Notes under the pieces: generated by a model
Database searches by the model: none
What the model saw: only the letters and a program-made list of their open reading frames with translations
What the model was told of the DNA's origin: nothing
Part shown: piece after piece, positions 25,492-38,094 of the stretch
Position numbering within the stretch: the first letter of the stretch is position 1
Layout of the letters: each line of letters opens with the position of its first letter
Assembly: GCF_039555335.1 (NCBI RefSeq)
Contig: NC_092628.1
Location: 60,065,547 to 60,129,546 of the forward strand
Origin: Amphiura filiformis
Lineage: Eukaryota > Echinodermata > Ophiuroidea > Amphilepidida > Amphiuridae
DNA: 64,000 nucleotides
Reading direction: 5' to 3'
Translations under genes and position numbers: made by a program

Positions 25492-25877
25492 TACCCAAAT
25501 TTAAGACGGTTAATATTTGTTTTATATCACCTGTACATGAATTCTTTTACTTAAAAATACTATTTAAGGAAGAAAATATATATTTTCATCAACATAACAC
25601 CAGTGTTACTGTGACATACTTCACATTTTGGGGTCAACCATAACTAGATCAGCAAGTCTTCAGAGTCGGTGCACAGCTCGGCTATCAAGCAGAGTAATAT
25701 CTATCAAACATAGAGACTGATGGTAAAAATGATAAATGGCAATCGTCCAATGAACTGTCTAGAATTTATGTATGAGTGATATAAAGTGTATTAAATATAT
25801 TTGTCATATGATGACTTACAAACACATTTTCTGTACTTTCCAAGAATTATTGCTAGTACAGGATTTGATATGCATGT
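25492..25877. other. non-coding stretch
   Basis: Nothing recognised. Confidence 0.4.
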
Positions 25878-26225
25878 ATGTACTTGTGTGTCTTGTATGA
25901 TGTATATAAAACAGATCTGTGGACTGTACCATGCAAGTATATTACCATGACTGGCTACATGAAGACTTCAATAATTATGTGTACTGCTGTGACTACTGCA
26001 ACAATACATCATTGTTTAACTCTTGGAGAATATACAGGCTTAATTGGACCGCCTATAATAGGAGCAGCATCGGGTGTATTTATGTCATGCTTTATAATAC
26101 TTGTAAAGAAGATGGTCACCTGTAACATGTGGAAATCCTTCCATATGCTGATGTCAGAAGTGTCATATGAAACTGAGTCAAGAAAAGATAGAGGTGCGGT
26201 ATACAGAGGTTCTTTTGCACAATAA
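25878..26225 (+). CDS. unrecognised ORF with one or two possible membrane segments
   Basis: The 115-codon frame contains a hydrophobic, glycine-rich stretch (YTGLIGPPIIGAASGVFMSC, then FIILVKK) that looks like a transmembrane helix with a positive stop signal, and a weaker hydrophobic segment before it. The first part may be intron: a TATAAAACAG acceptor-like sequence ends at 25914. A second open frame overlaps it (25919-26125). No family is recognised, and a chance ORF remains possible. Confidence 0.2.
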   Translation: MYLCVLYDVYKTDLWTVPCKYITMTGYMKTSIIMCTAVTTATIHHCLTLGEYTGLIGPPIIGAASGVFMSCFIILVKKMVTCNMWKSFHMLMSEVSYETESRKDRGAVYRGSFAQ

Positions 26226-26801
26226 GAGGTTGACCTATAAATGGTATATACTCAGCATCTTGATAGGATTCAATCATAAAAATTGGGGATAAATTTGTGA
26301 AATGATTGAGCCACAGAATTTGAGTGAGAGAACTTGGACATGACATAATCACAGGTGTAACGCTATGTGAAATCTGCTGTATTGGATTGTCACTCAAGAG
26401 ACCAAACAAATGCTTGTTTTAAAAGCAAATGTTTGGGTATGAAGCTTACAGCATTGGCACAATGCATTATTACACCCAAATTACAAATAAGCATATGGAC
26501 ACTTAAGACAAGTTTGCCAGGCCCATGGCAAAACAATTAGGGGGTTTATTTTGAGTGACACACAAACTGGCAGTGTCCAAGTTCTCTTAATCGAATTCTA
26601 TGGATCAAGCACAATGAGTTGGATGTAATTGGAGAATTGATTTTGCAGTACAATTTGTTCAAGCAACACTGTTAAAGTTGTTAACATTGATACATGTTAG
26701 TATTTCATGAACAAATCCATTTTGATGGGAGTGAGAAATCAACATCCTATAAACATCCAACTCACTTTGCTTTTAAAGTGATCACACAATTGACAAGATC
26801 A
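26226..26801. other. non-coding stretch
   Basis: Nothing recognised. Confidence 0.4.
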
Positions 26802-27068
26802 CTAAGGGCAAAATATCTAATTCTCGATCATGAGAGCCAACTTGTGTACACACAGATATTTGTGTTGAGCGTACTACGCAAAGACCACACAGTAACAGTG
26901 TAAACACAGATTTTGAGAATTGACCAATCACGGTTTTGGAATATGGTCGTCGCTAGGCAAGGTTAAGGTTCAGCTGTGTAGGTCTCACAATTGTGCTATT
27001 CCATGAAAAGCATGCTGACGCAGAAGGTACATCCTCTCATGATCGAGAATTAGGCATTTTGCCTATAG
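26802..27068. mobile_element. CTATAGGCAAAATA-ended MITE, copy 2
   Basis: It has the same termini and interior as 3870-4064 (left end CTAAGGGCAAAATATC, right end ATTTTGCCTATAG, and TAATTCTCGATCATGAGA in the repeats). This copy keeps about 70 bp in the middle (around 26930-27000) that copy 1 has lost, so it is nearer full length. Confidence 0.8.
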
Positions 27069-27257
27069 TGTTTCATACATGGATGGGATACATGAATCTG
27101 TGACGTCATCATAATGTTCATGAGTAAATCATACTTGTGTATTGGTCAATCGCAAACGACACAACCTTTTTCACTGTGCGATTGTTTACCCTATAGATGA
27201 CAACTTCATCCCCAAAGTTAAAGTTCGTGTAATAAACAAATACTGCATGGTTTATGT

Positions 27258-27360
27258 CGGAGAAATAGGGCAAACTATTTTGCCCTCGCACTGGCTTCGG
27301 GTTGGAGGTGATAGACCAGAAGCCAGTACCTCTGGAAAAATAGTTTGTCCTATTTCCCCT
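27258..27360. mobile_element. 103-bp foldback element
   Basis: The left arm AGAAATAGGGCAAACTATTT and the right arm AAATAGTTTGTCCTATTTC are inverted, with an inner ACTGGCTTC / GAAGCCAGT stem. It lies four bases from the next foldback. Confidence 0.75.
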
Positions 27361-27365
27361 CTAAC

Positions 27366-27542
27366 CATGTAGCCCCGGTTTGAGGCGTCTGGGCTCTGGG
27401 ATGGTGGTTTTTTTTCCATTTTTCTTTTTCTTTTCTTTTTTTGCTTGATTTATAGATAAAAATAGAAAAAAGGAAAAAAAAGGGGAAAAAATAAAACACC
27501 ATCCCAGAGCCCAGACGCCTCAAAGCGAGGCTACTAAACATG
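27366..27542. mobile_element. 177-bp foldback element
   Basis: The left arm starts CATGTAGCCCCGGTTTGAGG and runs through GCGTCTGGGCTCTGGGATGG; the right arm carries CCATCCCAGAGCCCAGACGC and ends GGCTACTAAACATG. The loop is pyrimidine-rich followed by purine-rich low-complexity DNA and extends the stem. Confidence 0.85.
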
Positions 27543-29527
27543 TACGGTAGTATTTGACTAATATCAAGTGCTGTAAAAGTTCACTACATTTGATTACGTC
27601 ATATAAAAGTGACATTATAACGATGTCACTTATTCATGTACTGCATCCATGTATGAAAAACTAAGTCCTTTCAGGCTTTCATCAGTTTCATTTGAAGTTT
27701 TTGATCTTCAAAGCTCAGGACCTAACAGTACAGTACACAATTCATGCTTGGCATTTAGCATTAAATTATTGACGGATTTCACCAAATACCTTGTGTTGAT
27801 ATTAATTCTAAGTAATTTCCACAATGAATGTTATCCATTGTTGATAAAAAAATGGTGCAAAGGTAAATAATTTTAAAACAGCTGGAATATATGCAATTGA
27901 ATTGGTAATTGTGACATATACTTGCTATAAATTAAATGACATGCTGCCAAAACGTGTGTTTCAGATGCTGATGATTGTAAATTGTTATAGATATACAAAC
28001 AGGAAAAGGATGCATACACAACGGTTGGTTCCAGATGGTTGTGTTTTTGAGCATCATTTGACGTAATAAAGAACCACATGTGATATTATCAAGCTAAAGA
28101 GTGGTTTGCACACAAATTAATTTTCAATTCTTCATTTCCTGGGGGTGGGGTGGTACTCTGTACAAATCACTGTGGGGATTGCCGCACACATGGGCCACAT
28201 ATTTTGCCACCTGGACATTTTTTTAAAATCAAAATTCAATTTTTTTCTAACAAATGACCAATCTTGCCTCGTTGGGGCCAAAACTTGAAATGTGGCAAAA
28301 ATGTAATTTAATATACATAAAATGAGATGAAATTCCATCATGAAGTTAGAATTACAATTACTGAGATATGATCATCTTTCAGATGATGAAACAATGAAGA
28401 ACAAAATAATTTGACCAATATTTGGCCATATAACTTGAACATTGATTTGAGTGACATATAATACCTTTGCTTGATTGTGGGGAATCACATTCTCTTACGT
28501 TGATTGTACAAAGACATTCAATACATGTACATCTACTGCAGTCTAGACCTTGTATTGTCAAACTTGATTGGAGTATGTCAGTCAAAAATGTGTTATGTGA
28601 TGATGTCAAAAACCTGATTAGCCAGTATATCTGTGTGTATGTGTGTGAACTTTGACATGACTGCCCATCATGTAACAGTCAGCACATTTGCAGAACACAT
28701 TTTGTTCATTTTTGTTCATTCTCTGTGTTTGAATATATGTAATTTAAGTAGTGGTCTTGCACCCTTCTTGTGCCTAAAAATAAGTGTCCGGAGATGTCTA
28801 CTGCTGCTGGTCATCAGTATGGCTGTACAGGGTTGCCCCTGAGCTTGTGTTGTGTCCATTAGAAAAGTTGTTTTAAAGCACTCAGTCATCCCAAAGCTCA
28901 AGTGAAGATTGACATAATGCTAAATAAACTATTTCCTTTTTCTTATGGCTGAAACTTTATAGTTAGAGTTAATATGGACATGTAAACATGAATTAAAATA
29001 ATTTAAACATAATATACAATGTAGTTGAATTTTGTACGAGTGTGAGGTAAATTGCAGGGATCTAACATACCTCAGAGTTTTGAATAATGAAGACAATTAA
29101 TGTTCCATGAAACCAATGCTTATAAAATAATCCTGCATGCGTCCATGGGTGAATGAAACAATAGAATTGGTAGGTTTCACTACAGTGTGAGACAATAGGC
29201 CAACACCTCACAGGTTTCCTATTTGAATGTTGTCTTAATTTTTGGAAAACCTAGTATTTATTAAAAAATAAAATCTATGGCTTGTAGAGCAATGAGTTTG
29301 AAAATGGAACAATGCTAGCCTTGTATTTCCATTTTATGTTATAATAATTATTTGTGGATAAAAAGGACAACAATTTCCCATGGTTAGCAGCTGTAATTGC
29401 TTATTATGACCGCCACCATGTACATGTATAAATGTATGTAATGTGATGTATATGACAGTACATCATCTGATATGTATCTCATCCATAAATAACTATAAAA
29501 AAAGGTCACCCCTGCAAAGTACAAGCT
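27543..29527. other. non-coding stretch
   Basis: No gene or clear transposon was recognised. Confidence 0.4.
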
Positions 29528-29752
29528 GTATCAAAATGATTGCCATCCATCAGTTTCCACTGATTATGGAGTCGACTGAACTACGTGTATAACAAAATAC
29601 AATGTAATATCCACCTTATTTGTAGAATAAGGGTAACAAAAAGGTTTGAGAACTTAATGTATGTCATACCATGAGAATCTAATGTTGCATTTGGAAGAAG
29701 CAGGCAGCATTTCAAGAACATAAAAAGTGATGGTTGTCAATCATTTTGATAC
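29528..29752. mobile_element. 225-bp foldback element (MITE-like)
   Basis: The left end GTATCAAAATGATTGCCATC and the right end GTTGTCAATCATTTTGATAC are inverted, with the match reaching about 28 bp. No ORF and no clear target duplication. Confidence 0.65.
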
Positions 29753-30797
29753 GGCCTGATCATTTTTATTCCCTGTCCCATCATTGGAAGCAAACGTTTT
29801 TGTAATTTTACTAATTGCCAGAATTACCAATTTCAATGAGAGTTCATCTCAATCTGCTGGAGCAATACAACTCAAAATTCGGAAACAGTGTGTTTTAGTG
29901 GTAGGCCCTGGTGTAAGATAGAAAACAGAACATGAAAACAGGGCCATGTCCCTTTAAATTTAAGTGAAGAACAATAATACTATTGTAAGTCTTTGTGAAA
30001 TCGGCCTCTGGACTTACAGATTGACCAAATAATAAGTCCTTAAACCCATTGTAACTTTGTATCACATTTAGTAATTTTTTGTACATTAGGCCATGTCATT
30101 ATCAATCATATCAATCTTTGTGGTGCAGTACTTGTATACATTATGAGCCCCTCAAATAATAATACTACCTCTAAAACTAAAGTTGAAAGTACCCTAATAT
30201 TAAGTGAAATAAAATAAAGATGAATGCTTTTTTTGTACAACAATTAAAAACATTATGGTTGTATGTGTCAAGTTAGTCGCAGCAAATGTTTGTACTACCT
30301 GCTGACTGTGTTATGCTTGTAGCATGTGCAAGGTATTTGATGGTAGCAGCATTGCAGCATAACTGGGCCTTGAGTGTGAATATCACTTGGATTTTATGTA
30401 AATAATGTAATTCATCATATTCATAAGAGATTCTTTGGGTTTCATTGATACAACATGAAAACAGAGATTTCTTGTAAAAATAGTGGATCAGACAAGTTTC
30501 TTGACAGTCATAATCAGATGGCTTTGAAGATGACACTCGGTAGAGTATTGAAAGCTCAGCCCACTGATATTGACTGACTAATCTAGGGAGAGGTTAAATC
30601 CTATGTATTGACTGATCTAGAGTACCTACATGTAGTAGTTACATATCACTGCTGATGTCCTTGTAGATTGATGGTCCACAAGCCTCTTCCATCATGTGTC
30701 GGGTTAAGAAGATTGGGTCCCATATCCGTTGTATTTGGGATAAGACTCTTTAGTGTAACTGGGGTTGTCCACCCCTCCAGATACCAGTCTGTTTTAA
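29753..30797. other. non-coding stretch
   Basis: Nothing recognised. Confidence 0.4.
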
Positions 30798-31057
30798 CAT
30801 ATGTGATGCGACCACGCAAAATGAGTCGGATGTCGGGAATATTAATTTTGAGATATAATGAATAATACTATTCAACTTCCTTTGTAATTTTTTGTTCTGA
30901 GCAACACTAAAATGGCCATATCTCTGGAACCATAAGTCTAATTATGATGGGGTTTTCAGCAAAATCAAGCTCTGAGAATGGCTCATATAATAAGATTGAA
31001 ACTGAACTTTGATTTTGATCGACATCGGACTCATTTTACTTGATCGCATCACATATG
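30798..31057. mobile_element. TGTGATGCGATC-family foldback element, copy 2
   Basis: The left end CATATGTGATGCGACCACGC, followed by AAAATGAGTCGGATGTCG, is repeated inverted at the right end (CGACATCGGACTCATTTTAC, then TTGATCGCATCACATATG), giving terminal repeats of about 38 bp. The interior is A/T-rich with no ORF. Confidence 0.85.
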
Positions 31058-32869
31058 ATGTCATCAATATCTTGAGAGTCTATTGTTGAGAGGTCCTTGA
31101 CTAAGTGAACAACACAAAAGTACCCCCACGCATGGTTTGAACCCATTCTTGAGACCAAACCTATATTTTGGTATCACTTCGAAAGAGAAAAGTGTGGGAC
31201 ATCAACCTCTCAAAACATCAGTTTTTTACAAATGTGTATGAAACTACACCATTGGGGTAGTGCTGGTTTTTGGTTCCTGTTGACAAGAAAGACAGCCTGT
31301 CATAAGAGAACTTTGAAATCTTACTGGGATAGAATGAAGACAATCATATTGATGATGAATTTCCCCAACCTGCTGTTATATGTGTATATTTATGGAGTGT
31401 AATTTATTTATAGCAGAGGAATCAATGACAGTTGACTAAAATGTTTCAGTACAAACTAGGAAATGCAGAAGTTATTTTGTTCATTTCAAGACCTGTGTTA
31501 CATGACAAAAAATGTTAAAACTAGACACCAAAAAAAAAGAAAAGAAAAAAAAAAGATCTGATTATATGGGTGGCATTTTTTAAAACATTTTATTTATTTT
31601 TCTTTAATTCTAAAAGCAATGTTGGAATATTATTATGTTTAATCACTTAAGTGATGTGCATTTTATTTGAAAAAGAGTTCCTGTTTGCAAGGGCAATTTA
31701 GAGCTTACACCAATAGTAAACAAAACGATGGAAGTTAATCTCATGACTGAAAAACTACCAAAAATAATGGAATGAAGTTTGTCTTGTATGAAATAGTTCC
31801 TTATATATGTGTAGATTTTACTTGTTTACACCCCCACACCCCCACACACAAAATGAATTTGGGGAAGAAAATAACTATATTACATTAATATTGACATAAA
31901 GTTGGCGACGACTCCATTGAGAGAATAAAATGCATATTGATTTAGTTTCCTAGACAAGGCTATAAATGATGATCACTCCTATAGGACCCAGTTACCCACC
32001 ATATCAATTTAATGATTGTGCCATTTATTCACAAAGGTGCTGGAAAGTTGTGTTATCTATTACTATCATATTACTTGAAGAAAATTAAACGTGAGAAACT
32101 GTTTATGTTTTGAGACACTTTGTTTTTGGATTTTTTTAAAGGTGCAATAAGGTTTGTTTTTGAAGAATTCTGAAAATTGCTTGTTTTTCATGATTTTGTT
32201 TGTTTGTATGACTTGGTTAAGATCTCATGAGTTCAATGTATATTTATTATTATATCTTGCCCATTTTAAACTTTGAAAATTTTGCGGGCAAAAATGAATC
32301 TGACAAATGACAACCTTATTCTATGTATATGAGTTATGAACATGATGTTTATTATCTAAGTTTAAAGCTGGTTTTAAGTCAAAATGTATCATACTTGATG
32401 ATGAAAGTGCAAAATGAATTTTGCATTATATATGCAGCTATTGAAACTTTGTAGTACTGGAGAATTTGTTATTTGTGTGTTGGTGTCCAAATTGAAATAC
32501 ACTTGTCCACTTTATAATCTTAATCAGACAGGATGTCACTTTTAATATCACTTTGATTAAACACATGCCCTGTTCAATCTTGTGGTAAATTCAAGCTGTA
32601 CCCATTTTAGTGTTACTCTATTGCATACCTGGCGATGCATAACATTAAATGTGGGAGGTGTCAATTATATACATATTTGAATTATAAACACATTTTTTTT
32701 TGCCACATCTGTTAGCAGGCATGAACATATTGAGTGTTTTAGCTGATTTCAGCAGTTTTTGTAATTGTTTCCACTAGTGTTTATCAGCCTATTTTTGAAT
32801 CAAATTCACAGAAAATGGTAAAAAACATGGTTTTTAGTGTTTTTACCAAGACCAGTTTTCATGCGTACG
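31058..32869. other. AT-rich non-coding stretch
   Basis: No gene recognised. There is a short A/G-rich tract near 31530. Confidence 0.4.
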
Positions 32870-33190
32870 TGTTTGCCGACAAACGAGGACACACACAAGA
32901 TTTTTCACCCTAAACTGTGGACCTACTTCCAACCGAGGACTGTCCTCGGTCTCAAACTGCTGCAAAAGACCTCAAATGCATGCTAGATGCTTTAAACGCT
33001 ATTTGCCTGAAACCGAGGACCACACGTAAAAACTACCGTCCGCAGGGTGATGGCTAAAATTCCGTTTCAGTATTATACACACAAAAAATCCGCCATTTTA
33101 GTCCACGGTTAGGCGATGAAAACATCATACACACGTCCTCGGTTAGATAGCAAAACACAATGTCCACGTTTGGAGGCAAACACAGACAGG
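32870..33190. repeat. dispersed repeat with CCGAGGAC words
   Basis: Words such as AACCGAGGAC, CCTCGGTT and CGAGGACACACAC recur in both orientations, and the segment is related in inverted orientation to 5796-5980. It is more C/G-rich than its surroundings. The class is unknown. Confidence 0.45.
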
Positions 33191-34020
33191 GGTGCCTGTG
33201 TTAGGGTCAAATTAAAAGGGGGATATATCTGACAGTGAAAACTAAAATTTATGGAAAAGATATTTCTTATGGAATGAAAACTAACATTTTGTAGAAAAGA
33301 AATTCTAATTCTGAAGGAAATGTTGCACTCTTGCTTAATGTTGAAGACAGCCACTCCAGATGGGATTACATGCAAATGTTAAGTGGTATCTCACTTCTGC
33401 TGAATGTCCAAAGACAAATTACAATAGTACAAGTAGCGGCTTATCATGCTATTTCAGCCCGGAAATACCGCAATCACATGGGTTTTAAACTTGCAGTGGT
33501 TACCTTAAATCAATTACCACATGAGTTGCCCATTAATTGCTTTAGTATAAGGCAGCAGTGATCCATGTAATTTTACAGATCTTATATAAAGCCATTAATG
33601 CTAGTCAAGTCAAAGAGAGAACAACATGCGATTAAGGACAGACCACTCACCTGAACAAATTTAATATTCAGACCATTCACCTTTAACATTTATATGATTA
33701 GAAATATAGCACACAGCCATTTGATTCATATCCTCATATTATATTCAATTCTTGGAATCATAAAATGCCACAGTAAAACATTTTATTACCTACATGTATT
33801 TTAATTACATTTGCAGTATCATATTGCATCTGGTATTATTGATAACATACAAAATTGTGCTGGACCATATTTTCTTAAATTTTTTATTTATTAGAACAGA
33901 TGCTTTAGAAAGAGCAACACTCCGCAAAATTGGTGGTGCGTTCATACATAAAATAGAAGAAATACATTAAAGAAAACAACTCACAGGAAAAAATATATAA
34001 AAAATGTACAATGTTCAACA
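33191..34020. other. non-coding stretch
   Basis: Nothing recognised. Confidence 0.4.
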
Positions 34021-34120
34021 TACACACCCCACTCGCACCCAGCACCACTCAAACACAAACCCACCCCTCCACGCATATCCCCACAAACAATGGCACACAC
34101 ACACATACCCCACACACACC
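34021..34120 (+). repeat. C/A-rich low-complexity tract
   Basis: ACACACCCC-type repeats over about 100 bp, degenerate. Confidence 0.8.
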
Positions 34121-34283
34121 ATAGTACTAAGCTATAAAATGTATGTAAACAAAATGTTTTATGCACTCAGTTGGAAGTGAATATTATTCACTGAATAAGA
34201 TGCACTCTACATGTAAGATAAGGATATTCATAAATATTTATTCATTTAAAACAAAAATGGCTTAAAGTACAACATGAAACATA

Positions 34284-34434
34284 CAGTGGCATAGCCAGCC
34301 AGGGGGCAACCCCACAGAAAATATAAGGAATAGAATGGCATGGCAAAGAGTAAAATGTCGTTAAAATGACTAAATATGGGATGAAAAATTGACAAATGGG
34401 GACAAACAGTTGGCTTTGCCCCCCCAGTGGCCAC
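34284..34434. mobile_element. hAT-like non-autonomous element (CAGTGGCATAGCCAG end)
   Basis: The left end CAGTGGCATAGCCAGCCAGG resembles a hAT terminal repeat. The right side TTGGCTTTGCCCCCCCAGTG is a diverged inverted relative. The two C/G runs pair. No clean target duplication. Confidence 0.55.
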
Positions 34435-34479
34435 ATACCCCATAATTAGTTGTGCTATTTTTAGGGTTTTATTTTATTA

Positions 34480-34800
34480 TGCCATGTTTCTTAAATTGCT
34501 AGTAATTTTGCTCAATTGTAACCTTTTCAAGCTTTTTATTATAAATATTATCTATTTAGTGTGCTGTTTCATTTTGTCATATGCCAACATATTCCATGAA
34601 AAGAAAAAATGAGTTGTTTATGGCTGTGTGATAGTGCATACTTCTTTAAATTGCTAGTAATTTTGCTGAATTGTAACTTTTTCAGAAAAGCCTTTTATTA
34701 TATTAATTTTTTAACTTTTTATTTTAGGTAGTGTTTCATTTTGTCATATAATTGCCAACATATTCTGTGAAAAGAAAATTGAGCTATATATGTGTGACAG
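34480..34800 (+). repeat. diverged tandem duplication, two copies of about 155-170 bp
   Basis: The block holding TTAAATTGCTAGTAATTTTG, CATTTTGTCATA and GCCAACATATTC occurs twice (for example at 34491 and 34646), with small indels between copies. Confidence 0.75.
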
Positions 34801-35601
34801 GACATAATGTAGAATGTGAATTGAAACAAATATTTGTGACTGACCAATCATCCAACCTCCATGCATCTGCTGTCCCCAGGCTTGGATCGTGACTCTATGA
34901 AGGGGCATTAAATGGGTACAGGGGCACCATTTACTATTATAGTATTAAACAGACTCTACATTATTGCTATGCTTCTGTAGCTTAGGAGGGGTTCTGATAT
35001 TTTGGAATAATATTTGTGAAATATTTAGTCTCCATTATACATTCATTTGTTGGGGGAAATGTGACAGGAAAACCATAAGCTGATATGAACACATGCATTC
35101 ATATCTTCACAAACTATATGGGAAATCAAATTTTACAACTACAGCAATATCATTTTAAAGTTTATTATTTAATTCCTTCAAGTAAAAGCATAATTACAAC
35201 TCGCCAAACACTTTTCCGCCTCTTATATCTTAAAAAAAGCCTGCCACACTAAAACCATTTTTTTACCTTCTTCAATTGAGAAAATTGAAAATAACCAAAA
35301 GATTTTTGATAAGTATTTTGACAATTTACAACTTCCCAGATTTTGCCTAATGCACCCTGCAGGACATAAATGGTTTATCTAGTGAACTATCGTAGTATAA
35401 TATCCATCATCCCACTTGCTCATCTTATTCCTAATCATATTGAGATATCAAGTGTACCCATAATTACATCCTAACATCTCTCTCCCTATCGGTCAGTCAT
35501 CTGACCAGGCATGATGCCTACAGGTTATTTGCTATGTGAATTTGGATAAGTGAATGGATCTATACTATTTAACATAGTTTGTCTGACAGGTGAGTGTTAT
35601 T
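34801..35601. other. non-coding stretch
   Basis: Nothing recognised. Confidence 0.4.
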
Positions 35602-37703
35602 CCATGTCAGTAGCTGCTGCAATGGCTTATTTGAATTCATACCTGCTGTAATGGCTTATTTGAATTCATAGCTGCTGCAATGGCTTATTTGAATTCATAG
35701 CTGCTGCAAAGGCTTATTTGAATTCATAGCTGCTGCAAAGGCTTATTTGAATCATAGCTGCTGCAATGGCTTATTTGAATTCATAGCTGCTGCAATGGCT
35801 TATTTGAATTCATAGCTGCTGCAAAGGCTTATTTGAATCATAGCTGCTGCAATGGCTTATTTGAATTCATAGCTGCTGCAATGGCTTATTTGAATTCATA
35901 GCTGCTGCAATGGCTTATTTGAATTCATAGCTGCTGCAATGGCTTATTTGAATTCATAGCTGCTGCAATGGCTTATTTGAATTCATAGCTGCTGCAAAGG
36001 CTTATTTGAATCATAGCTGCTGCAATGGCTTATTTGAATTCATAGCTGCTGCAATGGCTTATTTGAATTCATAGCTGCTGCAATGGCTTATTTGAATTCA
36101 TAGCTGCTGCAATGGCTTATTTGAATTCATAGCTGCTGCAATGGCTTATTTGAATTCATAGCTGCTGCAACGGCTTATTTGAATTCATAGCTGCTGCAAT
36201 GGCTTATTTGAATTCATAGCTGCTGCAATGGCTTGTTTGAATTCATAGCTGCTGCAATGGCTTATTTGAATTCATAGCTGCTGCAATGGCTTGTTTGAAT
36301 TCATAGCTGCTGCAATGGCTTATTTGAATTCATAGCTGCTGCAATGGCTTATTTGAATTCATAGCTGCTGCAATGGCTTATTTGAATTCATAGCTGCTGC
36401 AATGGCTTATTTGAATTCATAGCTGCTGCAATGGCTTATTTGAATTCATAGCTGCTGCAATGGCTTATTTGAATTCATGTCAGTAGCTGCTGCAATGGCT
36501 TATTTGAATTCATAGCTGCTGCAATGGCTTGTTTGAATTCATAGCTGCTGCAATGGCTTATTTGAATTCATAGCTGCTGCAATGGCTTATTTGAATTCAT
36601 GTCAGTAGCTGCTGCAATGGCTTATTTGAATTCATAGCTGCTGCAATGGCTTGTTTGAATTCATAGCTGCTGCAATGGCTTATTTGAATTCATAGCTGCT
36701 GCAATGGCTTATTTGAATTCATAGCTGCTGCCAATGGCTTATTTGAATTCATAGCTGCTGCAATGGCTTATTTGAATTCATAGCTGCTGCAATGGCTTAT
36801 TTGAATTCATAGCTGCTGCAATGGCTTATTTGAATTCATAGCTGCTGCAATGGCTTATTTGAATTCATAGCTGCTGCAATGGCTTGTTTGAATTCATAGC
36901 TGCTGCAATGGCTTATTTGAATTCATAGCTGCTGCAATGGCTTGTTTGAATTCATAGCTGCTGCAATGGCTTATTTGAATTCATAGCTGCTGCAATGGCT
37001 TATTTGAATTCATAGCTGCTGCAATGGCTTATTTGAATTCATAGCTGCTGCAATGGCTTATTTGAATTCATAGCTGCTGCAATGGCTTATTTGAATTCAT
37101 AGCTGCTGCAATGGCTTATTTGAATTCATGTCAGTAGCTGCTGCAATGGCTTATTTGAATTCATAGCTGCTGCAATGGCTTGTTTGAATTCATAGCTGCT
37201 GCAATGGCTTATTTGAATTCATAGCTGCTGCAATGGCTTATTTGAATTCATGTCAGTAGCTGCTGCAATGGCTTATTTGAATTCATAGCTGCTGCAATGG
37301 CTTGTTTGAATTCATAGCTGCTGCAATGGCTTATTTGAATTCATAGCTGCTGCAATGGCTTATTTGAATTCATGTCAGTAGCTGCTGCAATGGCTTATTT
37401 GAATTCATAGCTGCTGCAATGGCTTATTTGAATTCATAGCTGCTGCAATGGCTTATTTGAATTCATAGCTGCTGCCAATGGCTTATTTGAATTCATGTCA
37501 GTAGCTGCTGCAATGGCTTATTTGAATTCATGCCAGTAGCTGCTGTAATGGCTTATTTAAATTCATGTCAGTAGATACTGCAACGGCTTAATTCATGTGA
37601 GTAGCTGCTGCAATGGCTTATTTGAATTCATGCCAGTAGCTGCTGTAATGGCTTATTTAAATTCATATCAGTAGATACTGCAACGGCTTAATTCATGTGA
37701 GCA
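35602..37703 (+). repeat. 29-bp minisatellite, about 70 units, with higher-order repeats
   Basis: The unit is TAGCTGCTGCAATGGCTTAT followed by TTGAATTCA, and most units carry one EcoRI-type GAATTC. Variant units have GCAAAGG, TTGTTTG, a shortened TGAATCATAG, or a 6-bp addition giving CATGTCAGTAG. The CATGTCAGTAG units recur at exactly 122-bp intervals (36477/36599 and 37128/37250/37372, then 37495), which shows a four-unit higher-order repeat. The right edge has a second, 102-bp higher-order unit in two copies (CATGCCAGTAG at about 37529 and 37631). All units run in one direction, and there are no unique spacers, so this is not a CRISPR array. Confidence 0.97.
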
Positions 37704-37926
37704 TGGAAAGTCTGCTTCTAAAAGTGTCAGTAAAGGTCAAGATGATTTCTGTGAAATTCTGTGCAACACTTTACTTTCCAATAAGGTCAAGAATAGTCTG
37801 TACCACATCCTATACATGTATTCTATACCGAATCATTTTTGAATATTCTATGTTGTACATTACTTTTATATTGATCTTATCATGAGAGTGATTGATGTAT
37901 CTAGCTGTAAATCCAGGGGGGGGGTG

Positions 37927-38094
37927 CAGGCCCATAGCCAGGATTTATTTTGGGGGGTGCTGATTTTGAAAAAGTGGACCTTTTTTTCAACATTTTGACC
38001 TTTTTGGACTTGGACACTCGCAAATGGGACTTTTTGGGCCTTTGGCATTTTTGGTGGTGTGCGGTGCACCCCCGCACCCCTGGCTACAGGCCTG
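37927..38094. mobile_element. hAT-like MITE, CAGGCCYRTA family
   Basis: The left end CAGGCCCATAGCCAGG and the right end TGGCTACAGGCCTG are inverted repeats. The interior has G runs and AAAAAGTGGACC, shared with the element at 44114-44248. A G run lies just to the left. Confidence 0.75.

Noticed and set aside
35602-37703. Regular repeat resembling a CRISPR array
   Set aside because: Units are contiguous 29-bp copies with no unique spacers, in a eukaryotic intergenic setting. It is a minisatellite.
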